A program made the position numbers and the translations under genes. From positions 448,445,531-448,509,530 of the forward strand of contig CM077665.1 in assembly GCA_039707655.1 (NCBI GenBank): a DNA stretch of 64,000 nucleotides. The letters are read 5' to 3'. Under the pieces are notes generated by a model. That model made no database searches and was not told the origin of the DNA. It saw only the letters and a list, made by a program, of their open reading frames with translations. Source of the DNA: Elymus sibiricus (lineage: Eukaryota; Streptophyta; Magnoliopsida; Poales; Poaceae). Shown here one piece after another: positions 41,901 through 51,908 of this stretch; the first letter of the stretch is position 1; each line of letters starts with the position of its first letter.

Positions 41901-42379
41901 ACACGAAGTGCATCCAGTTTTTCCCGTAACCCTCTCACCTTTTTAGCACATGCTATGTGGGTGAAATTATGATCCCATGCCAATTTTCAACCATTTCAGG
42001 GTTCATTTGCAGTGCTTTTCAATCTCAGGGTCATCTTAGCTCAAAATAAATCATGAAATGCATGAAAAATAGCAAATGAAGTCAGAAAAGGGTCGAAAAG
42101 TGATGACGTGGCTTTGAATGGTGCATATTGAATGCAGAAAAAGTCTTGAGTTAAAATATGTTTAAAAAATGAAATCCCTTTGTAATAGACGAGTTTTCGT
42201 CCGAAACCCTGATACTTCGAAGGAGATTGTCCAGTTTGTACACGAAGTGCATCCAGTTTTTCCCGTAACTTTCTCAACTTTTTAGCACATGCTAGGTGGG
42301 TGAAATTATGATACCATGCCAATTTTCAACCATTTCATAGTTCATTTGCAGTGCTTTTCAATTTCAGGGTCATCTTAGC
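38982..42379. repeat. HOR2 unit g (10 monomers), ending at a switch back to HOR1-type sequence
   Basis: Marker order of unit e is kept through 41701. The monomer at 42041 is a 339-bp form, and the next one, at 42380, has the HOR1 markers 'agaacatgaaatgc' and 'gtgttgatgtgg'. The family switch therefore falls within or just after the monomer at 42041. Confidence 0.75.
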
Positions 42380-45300
42380 TCAAAATAGAACATGAAATGC
42401 ATGAAAAATAGCAAATGAAGTCAGAAAAGGGTTGAAAAGTGTTGATGTGGCTTTGAATGGTGCATATTGAATGCAGAAAAAGTCTTGAGTTAAAATATGT
42501 TTAAAAAAATAAAATCCTTTTGTAATAGACGAGTTTTCGTGCGAAACCCTGATACTTTGAAGGAGATTGTCCAGTTTGTACACGAAGTGCATCCAGTTTT
42601 TCCCGTAACCCTCTCACCTTTTTAGCACATGCAATGTGGGTGAAATTATGATACCATGCTAATTTTCAACCATTTCAGAGTTCATTTGCAGTGCTTTTCA
42701 ATCTCAGGGTCATCTTAGCTCAAAATAAATCATGAAATGCATGAAAAATAGCAAATGAAGTCAGAAAAGGGTTGAAAAGTGATGATGTGGATTTCAATGG
42801 TGCATATTGAATGCAGAAAAAGTCTTGAGTTAAAATATGTTTTAAAAAATGAAATCCCTTTGTAATAGACGAGTTTTCGTCCGAAACCCTGATACTTCGA
42901 AGGAGATTGTCCAGTTTGTACACGAAGTGCATCCAGTTTTTCCCGTAACTTTCTCAACTTTTTAGCACATGCTATGAGGGTGAAATTATGATACCATGCC
43001 AATTTTGAACCATTTCATAGTTCATTTGAAGTGCTTTTCAATTTCAGGGTCATCTTAGCTCAAAATAGATCATGAAATGCATGAAAAGAAGCAAATGAAG
43101 TCAGAAAAGGGTTGAAAAGTGATGATGTGGCTTTGAATGGTGCATATTGAATGCAGAAAAAGTCTTGAGTTAAAATATGTTTAAAAAAATAAAATCCTTT
43201 TGTAATAGACGAGTTTTTGTGCCAAACCCTGATACTTTGAAGGAGAATGTCCAGTTTGTACACGAAGTGCATCCAGTTATTCCCGTAACCCTCTCAACTT
43301 TTTAGCACATGCTATGTGGGTGAAATTAGGATACCATGCCAATTTTCAACCATTTCAGAGTTCATTTGCAGTGCTTTTCAATCTCAGAGTCATCTTAGCT
43401 CAAAATAAATCATGAAATGCATGAAAAATAGCAAATGAAGTCAGAAAAGGGTTGAAAAGTGATGATGTGGCTTTGAATGGTGCATATTGAATGCAGAAAA
43501 TGTCTTGAGTTAAAATATATTTAAAAATATGAAATCCCTTTGTAATAGACATGTTTTCGTCCGAAACCCTAATACTTCGAAGGAGAATGTCCAGTTTCTA
43601 CACGTAGTCCATCCAGTTTTTGCCGTAACCCTCTCAACTTTCTAGCACGTGCTATGTGGGTGAAATTATGATACCATGCCAATTTTCAACCATTCCAGAG
43701 TTCATTTGCAGTGCTTTTCAATCTCAGGGTCATCTTAGCTCAAAATAAATCATGAAATGCATGAAAAATAGCAAATGAAGTCAGAAAAGGGTTGAAAAGT
43801 GATGATGTGGCTTTTAATGGTGCATATTGAATGCAGAAAAAGTCTTGAGTTAAAATATGTTTAAAAATATGAAATCCCTTTGTAATAGACGAGTTTTCGT
43901 CCGAAACCCTGATACTTCGAAGGAGATTCTCGAGTTTGTACACGAAGTGCATCCAGTTTTTCCCGTAACCCTCTCAACTTTTTAGCACATGCTATGTGGG
44001 CGAAATTATGATACCATGCCAATTTTCAACCATTTCAGAGATCATTTGCAGTGCTTTTCAATCTCAGGGTTATCTTAGCTCAAAATAAATCATGAAATGC
44101 ATGAAAAATAGCAAATGAAGTCAGAAAAGGGTTGAAAATTGATGACGTGGCTTTGAATGGTGCATATTGAATGCAGAAAAAGTCTTGAGTTAAAATATGT
44201 TTAAAAAAATGAAATCCCTGTGTAATAGACGAGTTTTCGTCCAAAACCCTGATACTTCGAAGGAGATTGTCCAGTTTGTACACGAAGTGCATCCAGTTTT
44301 TCCCGTAACCCTCTCAACTTTTTAGCACAGGCTATGTGGGTGAAATTATGATACCATGCCAATTTTCAACCATTTCATAGTTCATTTGCAGTGCTTTTCA
44401 ATTTCAGGGTCATCTTAGCTCAAAATAGATCATGAAATGCATGAAAAATAGCAAATGAAGTCAGAAAAGGGTTGAAAAGTGATGATGTGGCTTTGAATGG
44501 TGCATATTGAATGCAGAAAAAGTCTTGAGTTAAAATATGTTTAAAAAAATAAAATCCTTTTGTAATAGACGAGTTTTCGTGCGAAACCCTGATACTTTGA
44601 AGGAGATTGTCCAGTTTGTACACGAAGTGCATACTGTTTTTCCCGTAACCCTCTCACCTTTTTAGCACATGCTATGTGGGTGAAATTATGATACCTTGCT
44701 AATTTTCAACCATTTCAGAGTTCATTTGCAGTGCTTTTCAATCTCAGGGTCATCTTAGCTCAAAATAAATCATGAAATGCATGAAAAATAGCAAATGAAG
44801 TCAGAAAAGGGTTGAAAAGTGATGATGTGGATTTGAATGGTGTATATTGAATGCAGAAAAAGTCTTGAGTTAAAATATGTTTAAAAAAATGAAATCCCTT
44901 TGTAATAGACGAGATTTCGTCCGAAACCCTGATACTTCGAAGGAGATTGTCCAGTTTGTACACGAAGTGCATCCAGTTTTTCCCGTAACTTTCTCAACTT
45001 TTTAGCACATGCTATGAGGGTGAAATTATGATACCATGCCAATTTTCAACCATTTCATAGTTCATTTGAAGTGCTTTTCAATTTCAGGGTCATCTTAGCT
45101 CAAAATAGATCATGAAATGCATGAAAAATAGCAAATGAAGTCAGAAAAGGGTTGAAAAGTGATGATGTGGCTTTGAATGGTGCATATTGAATGCAGTAAA
45201 AGTCTTGAGTTAAAATATGTTTAAAAAAATAAAATCCTTTTGTAATAGACGAGTTTTCGTGCCAAACCCTGATACTTTGAAGGAGATTGTCCAGTTTGTA

Positions 45301-45439
45301 CACGAAGTGCATCCAGTTTTTCCCGTAACCCTCTCACCTTTTTAGCACATGCTATGTGGGTGAAATTATGATACCATGCCAATTTTCAACCATTCCAGAG
45401 TTCATTTGCAGTGCTTTTCAATCTCAGGGTCATCTTACC
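42380..45439. repeat. HOR1-derived block with a two-monomer deletion
   Basis: Monomers at 42380, 42720 and 43060 match HOR1 monomers 7715, 8055 and 8395. The next, at 43400, is the diverged 'agacatgttttcg' monomer, which in HOR1 lies two monomers further on. Monomers 43740 and 44080 then follow HOR1 order, and 44760/45100 match 15872/16212. HOR1-type sequence thus flanks the HOR2 block on both sides. Confidence 0.75.
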
Positions 45440-48400
45440 TCAAAATAAATCATGAAATGCATGAAAAATAGCAAATGAAGTCAGAAAAGGGTTGAAAAGT
45501 GATGATGTGGCTTTTAATGGTGCATATTGAATGCAGAAAAAGTCTTGAGTTAAAATATGTTTAAAAATATGAAATCCCTTTGTAATAGACGAGTTTTCGT
45601 CCGAAACCCTAATACTTCGAAGGAGATTGTCCAGTTTGTACACGAAGTGCATCCAGTTTTTCCCGTAACTTTCTCAACTTTTTAGCACATGCTATGTGGG
45701 TGAAATTTTGATACCATGCCAATTTTCAACCATTCCATAGTTCATTTGAAGTGCTTTTCAATTTCAGGGTCATCTTAGCTCAAAATAGATCATGAAATGC
45801 ATGAAAAATAGCAAATGAAGTCAGAAAAGGGTTGAAAAGTGATGATGTGGCTTTGAGTGGTGCATATTGAATGCAGTAAAAGTCTTGAGTTAAAATATGT
45901 TTAAAAAAATAAAATCCTTTTGTAATAGACGAGTTTTCGTGCCAAACCCTGATACTTTGAAGGAGATTGTCCAGTTTGTACACGAAGTGCATCCAGTTTT
46001 TCCCGTAACCCTCTCACCTTTTTAGCACATGCTATGTGGGTGAAATTATGATACCATGCCAATTTTCAACCATTTCAGGGTTCATTTGCAGTGCTTTTCA
46101 ATCTCAGGGTCATCTTAGCTCAAAATAAATCATGAAATGCATGAAAAATAGCAAATGAAGTCAGAAAAGGGTTGAAAAGTGATGATGTGGCTTTTAATGG
46201 TGCATATTGAATGCAGAAAAAGTCTTGAGTTAAAATATGTTTAAAAATATGAAATCCCTTTGTAATAGACGAGTTTTGGTCCGAAACCCTGATACTTCGA
46301 AGGAGATTGTCCAGTTTGTACACGAAGAGCATCCAGTTTTTCCCGTAACTTTCTCAACTTTTTAGCACATGCTATGTGGGTGAAATTTTGATACCATGCC
46401 AATTTTCAACCATTCCATAGTTCATTTGAAGTGCTTTTCAATTTCAGGGTCATCTTAGCTCAAAATAGATCATGAAATGCATGAAAAATAGCAAATGAAG
46501 TCAGAAAAGGGTTGAAAAGTGATGATGTGGCTTTGAGTGGTGCATATTGAATGCAGAAAAAGTCTTGAGTTAAAATATGTTTAAAAAAATAAAATCCTTT
46601 TGTAAAAGACGAGTTTTCGTGCGAAACCCTGATACTTTGAAGGAGATTGTCCAGTTTGTACACGAAGTGCATCCAGTTTTTCCCGTAACCCTCTCACCTT
46701 TTTAGCACATGCTATGTGGGTGAAATTATGATACCATGCCAATTTTCAACCATTCCAGAGTTCATTTGCAGTGCTTTTCAATCTCAGGGTCATCTTACCT
46801 CAAAATAAATCATGAAATGCATGAAAAATAGCAAATGAAGTCAGAAAAGGGTTGAAAAGTGATGATGTGGCTTTGAATGGTGCATATTGAATGCAGAAAA
46901 AGTCTTGAGTTAAAATATGTTTAAAAAAATGAAATCCCTTTGTAATAGACGAGTTTTCGTCCGAAACCCTGATACTTTGAAGGAGATTGTCCAGTTTGTA
47001 AACGAAGTGCATCCAGTTTTTCCCGTAACCCTCTCACCTTTTTAGCACATGCTATGTGGGTGAAATTTTTATACCATGCCAATTTTCAACCATTCCAGAG
47101 TTCATTTGCAGTGCTTTTCAATCTCAGGGTCATCTTAGCTCAAAATAAATCATGAAATGCATGAAAAATAGCAAATGAAGTCAGAAAAGGGTTGAAAAGT
47201 GATGATGTGGCTTTTAATGGTGCATATTGAATGCAGAAAAAGTCTTGAGTTAAAATATGTTTAAAAATATGAAATCCCTTTGTAATAGACGAGTTTTCGT
47301 CCGAAACCCTGATACTTCGAAGGTAATTGTCCAGTTTGTACACGAAGTGCATCCAGTCTTTCCCGTAACTTTCTCAACTTTTTAGCACATGCTATGTGGG
47401 TGAAATTTTGATACCATGCCAATTTTCAACCATTCCATAGTTCATTTGAAGTGCTTTTCAATTTCAGGGTCATCTTAGCTCAAAATAGATCATGAAATGC
47501 ATGAAAAATAGCAAATGAAGTCAGAAAAGGGTTGAAAAGTGATGATGTGGCTTTGAATGGTGCATATTGAATGCAGAAAAAGTCTTGAGTTAAAATATGT
47601 TTAAAAAAATAAAATCCTTTTGTAATAGACGAGTTTTCGTGCGAAACCCTGATACTTTGAAGGAGATTGTCCAGTTTGTACACGAAGTGCATCCAGTTTT
47701 TCCCGTAACCCTCTCACCTTTTTAGCACATGCTATGTGGGTGAAATTATGATACCATGCCAATTTTCAACCATTCCAGAGTTCATTTGCAGTGCTTTTCA
47801 ATCTCAGGGTCATCTTACCTCAAAATAAATCATGAAATGCATGAAAAATAGCAAATGAAGTCAGAAAAGGGTTCAAAAGTGATGATGTGGCTTTGAATGG
47901 TGCATATTGAATGCAGAACAAGTCTTGAGTTAAAATATGTTTAAAAAAATGAAATCCCTTTGTAATAGACGAGTTTTCGTCCGAAACCCTGATACTTCGA
48001 AGGAGATTGTCCAGTTTGTACACGAAGTGCATCCAGTTTTTCCCGTAACTTTCTCAACTTTTTAGCACATGCTATGTGGGTGAAATTATGATACCATGCC
48101 AATTTTCAACCATTTCATAGTTCATTTGCAGTGCTTTTCAATTTCAGGGTCATCTTAGCTCAAAATAGATCATGAAATGCATGAAAAATAGCAAATGAAG
48201 TCAGAAAAGGGTTGAAAAGTGATGATGTGGCTTTGAATGGTGCATATTGAATGCAGAAAAAGTCTTGAGTTAAAATATGTTTAAAAAAATAAAATCCTTT
48301 TGTAATAGACGAGTTTTCGTGCGAAACCCTGATACTTTGAAGGAGATTGTCCAGTTTGTACACGAAGTGCATCCAGTTTTTCCCGTAACCCTCTCACCTT

Positions 48401-49179
48401 TTTAGCACATGCTATGTGGGTGAAATTATGATACCATGCCAATTTTCAACCATTCCAGAGTTCATTTGCAGTGCTTTTCAATCTCAGGGTCATCTTACCT
48501 CAAAATAAATCATGAAATGCATGAAAAATAGCAAATGAAGTCAGAAAAGGGTTGAAAAGTGATGATGTGGCTTTGAATGGTGCATATTGAATGCAGAACA
48601 AGTCTTGAGTTAAAATATGTTTAAAAAAATGAAATCCCTTTGTAATAGACGAGTTTTCGTCCGAAACCCTGATACTTCGAAGGAGATTGTCCAGTTTGTA
48701 CACGAAGTGCATCCAGTTTTTCCCGTAACTTTCTCAACTTTTTAGCACATGCTATGTGGGTGAAATTATGATACCATGCCAATTTTCAACCATTTCATAG
48801 TTCATTTGCAGTGCTTTTCAATTTCAGGGTCATCTTAGCTCAAAATAGATCATGAAATGCATGAAAAATAGTAAATGAAGTCAGAAAAGGGTTGAAAAGT
48901 GATGATGTGGCTTTGAATGGTGCATATTGAATGCAGAAAAAGTCTTGAGTTAAAATATGTTTAAAAAAATAAAATCCTTTTGTAATAGACGAGTTTTCGT
49001 GCGAAACCCTGATACTTTGAAGGAGATTGTCCAGTTTGTACACGAAGTGCATCCAGTTTTTCCCGTAACCCTCTCACCTTTTTAGCACATGCTATGTGGG
49101 TGAAATTATGATACCATGCTAATTTTCAACCATTTCAGAGTTAATTTGCAGTGCTTTTCAATCTCAAGGTCATCTTAGC
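45440..49179. repeat. Block of 680-bp dimer repeats
   Basis: Paired monomers repeat at 680 bp. 'gcagtaaaagtc' recurs at about 45194 and 45874, 'aaattttgatacc' with 'cattccatag' at about 45705, 46385 and 47405, and 'gcagaacaagtcttgagtt' at about 47914 and 48594. The dimers 47480-48159 and 48160-48839 are nearly identical. The monomer at 46800 has the same hybrid structure as the one at 36603. Confidence 0.7.
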
Positions 49180-50869
49180 TCAAAATAAATCATGAAATGC
49201 ATGAAAAATAGCAAATGAAGTCAGAAAAGGGTTGAAAAGTGATGATGTGGATTTGAATGGTGCATATTGAATGCAGAAAAAGTCTTGAGTTAAAATATGT
49301 TTAAAAAAATGAAATCCCTTTGTAATAGACGAGTTTTCGTCCGAAACCCTGATACTTCGAAGGAGATTGTCCAGTTTGTACACGAAGTGCATCTAGTTTT
49401 TCCCGTAACTTTCTCAACTTTTTAGCACATGCTATGTGGGTGAAATTATGATACCATGCCAATTTTCAACTATTTCAGAGTTCATTTGCAGTGCTTTTCA
49501 ATCTCAGGGTCATTTTAGCTCAAAATAAATCATGAAATGCATGAAAAATAGCAAATGAAGTCAGAAAAGGGTTGAAAAGTGATGACGTGGCTTTTAATGA
49601 TGCATATTGAATGCAGAAAAAGTCTTGAGTTAAAATATGTTTAAAAAATGAAATCCCTTTTGTAATAGACGAGTTTTCGTCCGAAACCCTGATACTTCGA
49701 AGGAGATTGTCCAGTTTGTACACGAAGTGCATCCAGTTTTTCCCGTAACCCTCTCAACTTTTTAGCACATGCTATGTGGGTGAAATTATGATACCATGCC
49801 AATTTTCAACCATTTCAGAGTTCATTTGCAGTGCTTTTCAATCTCAGGGTCATCTTAGTTCAAAATAGATCATGAAATGCATGAAAAATAGCAAATGAAG
49901 TCAGAAAAGGGTTGAAAAGTGATGATGTGGCTTTGAATGGTGCATATTGAATGCAGAAAAAGTCTTGAGTTAAAATATGTTTATAAAAATAAAATCCATT
50001 TGTAATAGACGAGTTTTCGTGCGAAACCCTGATACTTTGAAGGAGATTGTCCAGTTTGTACACGAAGTGCATCCAGTTTTTCCCGTAACCCTCTCACCTT
50101 TTTAGCACATGCTATGTGGGTGAAATTATGATAACATGCCAATTTTCAACCATTCCAGAGTTCATTTGCAGTGCTTTTCAATCTCAGGGTCATCTTACCT
50201 CAAAATAAATCATGAAATGCATGAAAAATAGCAAATGAAGTCAGAAAAGGGTTGAAAAGTGATGATGTGGCTTTGAATGGTGCATATTGAATGCAGAAAA
50301 AGTCTTGAGTTAAAATATGTGAAAAAAAATGAAATCCCTTTGTAATAGACGAGTTTTCGTCCGAAACCCTGATACTTCGAAGGAGATTGTCCAGTTTGTA
50401 CACGAAGTGCATCCAGTTTTTCCCGTAACTTTCTCAACTTTTTAGCACATGCTATGTGGGTGAAATTATGATACCATGCCAATTTTCAACCATTTCATAG
50501 TTCATTTGAAGTGCTTTTCAATTTCAGGGTCATCTTAGCTCAAAATAGATCATGAAATGCATGAAAAATAGCAAATGAAGTCAGAAAAGGGTTGAAAAGT
50601 GATGATGTGGCTTTGAATGGTGCATATTGAATGCAGAACAAGTCTTGATTTAAAATATGTTTAAAAAAATAAAATCCTTTTGTAATAGACGAGTTTTCGT
50701 GCGAAACCCTGATACTTTGAAGGAGATTGTCCAGTTTGTAAACGAAGTGCATCCAGTTTTTCCCGTAACCCTCTCACCTTTTTAGCACATGCTATGTGGG
50801 TGAAATTATGATACCATGCCAATTTTCAACCATTTCAGAGTTCATTTGCAGTGCTTTTCAATCTCAGGG
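49180..50869. repeat. Terminal HOR2-type monomers cut by the gypsy insertion
   Basis: Five monomers with the HOR2 start order: 'gtggatttgaatgg', 'cttttaatgatgc', 'tttataaaaataaaatccatttg', then 'cagaacaagtcttgattt'. The changes 'gagttaatttg' and 'tctcaaggtc' just before 49180 also occur before 17232, tying this block to HOR2 unit a. The last monomer stops at 'atctcaggg', 50869. Confidence 0.75.
50865..50869. other. Presumed target-site duplication of the gypsy element (left copy)
   Basis: The five satellite bases CAGGG directly precede the TG terminus. Five-base duplication is the norm for Ty3/gypsy insertion. The matching right copy would lie beyond the window, so this is inference. Confidence 0.5.
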
Positions 50870-51823
50870 TGTCGGTGTACTAAAGTATGGGCCCCTTTAG
50901 TACCCCTTACTTGTGTACGGGCAGTTGTAGCCGAACCGCGGCAGGCCTTGCCGGGGAATAGCTAGGAGCAATCTCAAGACGAAGATAGTGCTTGCCGGCG
51001 AGGAGCGAGCCGGCAAGCCAGGAACCCGGCAAGCCTTGCCGGGAAGAGACGTTCAAGTCAACGACCGGACCAGAAGGCAGAAGGCCAAAGGGGTGCGAAG
51101 GCCCGGCAAGACCCTTGCCGGCAAGGCCTCGCGGCCGGCGAGACCCGGGCCCGGCAAGCCCCGGTCCCGGCAAGCGTCGGACCCGGCAAGCCCCGGGCCC
51201 GGCAAGGATTCAGCCCCGGCAAGGCTCTGCACAGTGTAGCGCTATCGCTCCTGCGCAGCGGCCAGCCTTGTCGTTTAGGGTTTGTCCTCATGGTGACGTG
51301 GCACGATGCTGGCCACGAGATGCTTAAGCGGTGCTGATGGGATGGCTGCTTTTGCCCATCCCCTGTAAAGCTTTTCCAAGCCCGAGACGCTGAGGGACAC
51401 CTCGACGGACACCTCACGGTGCATTTAATGAGCTTGTCCTAAGCCATCAGGGTTAGGTATGATAACACTGTAGTGACCCTATAGCTACTTTCCACCTCAT
51501 ACCTTATCCCTTACGCCACTGTGGTAGCCCCTTTGACTCATATAAAAAGGAGGCCCAAGGCATAGCTACGGGGGGGGGAGCACTTCGGAGACTCATTCTG
51601 CATGCGTAGCTGCTACTGTAGCTCCCAGAACTTGGCCAAGAACACCCACAAATAATACAATCAAAGCAGGAGTAGGGTTTTACGCATCCGTGCGGCCCGA
51701 ACCTGGGTAAAAATCCCCCGTGTGCTGTTCGCTAGTTCTGCTCTTCGTGCAATCCTCTCCCCTTGCCGAACCGTAAAGGGATCTGCTCGATAGCGATCCC
51801 ATAGGTGTTCATTTCCCACGACA
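50870..51823 (+). repeat. Gypsy 5' LTR (954 bp)
   Basis: Termini TGTCG...CGACA form a perfect 5-bp inverted repeat, and a primer binding site follows directly, which fixes both ends. The first 37 bases hold an imperfect hairpin. Between about 50946 and 51224 the octamer CCGGCAAG or its complement occurs about 13 times. TATAAAAAGG lies at 51541, a run of nine G at 51570-51578, and 'acaaataatacaatc' near 51647 could serve polyadenylation. Several overlapping ORFs across the GC-rich stretch are compositional and not genes. Confidence 0.85.
51541..51550 (+). promoter_or_regulatory. Gypsy LTR TATA box
   Basis: TATAAAAAGG, preceded by 'gactca', sits about 280 bp before the LTR end and 368 bp before the gag start. 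This is a normal place for an LTR promoter. Transcription would start around 51570-51580, near the G9 run. Confidence 0.7.
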
Positions 51824-51827
51824 TCTT

Positions 51828-51845
51828 TGGCGCGCCAGGTAGGGG
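51828..51845 (+). other. Gypsy primer binding site
   Basis: TGGCGCGCCAGGTAGGGG starts four bases after the LTR end. Opening with TGG, the complement of a tRNA CCA end, is expected of a minus-strand primer site. The pairing tRNA cannot be named with confidence from memory. Confidence 0.7.
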
Positions 51846-51908
51846 ATCGAGGTTGTGCGAACCTGATCTAGCGATCAGCGCGTCAGATCTTCGATCATTT
51901 TCATCACC

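Larger units (their letters stand above)
1..50869. repeat. Afa-family (pAs1/pTa535-like) 340-bp satellite array, about 150 monomers
   Basis: Head-to-tail monomers recur every 340 bp (339 in one subclass) from the first base to 50869 without foreign sequence. Each contains a near match to the Afa primer GATGATGTGGCTTGAATGG (here with one extra T) and to the complement of GCATTTCAAATGAACTCTGA; I recall both from the Afa literature. Most have one RsaI site, GTAC, in the block 'gtttGTACacgaag', which gives the family's RsaI ladder. Two subtypes tend to alternate. One has gtCCg, CTTCGAAG and 'taactttctcaac'; the other has gtGCg, CTTTGAAG and 'taaccctctcacc'. This makes a 680-bp dimer the basic unit. 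Sequence is AT-rich with A/T tracts. The family is known as abundant, mostly subtelomeric/interstitial heterochromatin on D-genome chromosomes, but also occurs in other Triticeae, so the species call is inference. The array is cut at 50869 by a retrotransposon. Confidence 0.9.

Noticed and set aside
1..50869. Many 70- and 93-codon minus-strand ORFs as a gene family
   Set aside because: They recur with the 340-bp satellite period, and subtype changes are largely non-synonymous. The 93-codon form comes from a 1-bp length change. Kept only as a low-interest observation.
1..50869. Possible CRISPR array
   Set aside because: The 340-bp units are wholly repetitive with no short repeats alternating with unique spacers, and the context is a plant genome.
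1..50869. Centromeric satellite
   Set aside because: The monomer matches the Afa family, known mainly from subtelomeric and interstitial sites. No CENP-B-like box or centromeric gypsy (CRW/Cereba) sequence was recognised.
50907..51417. Several overlapping ORFs (83-119 codons) in the gypsy LTR
   Set aside because: They run in several frames through the GC-rich CCGGCAAG-rich stretch, where stops are rare. There are no domains and no conservation signal.
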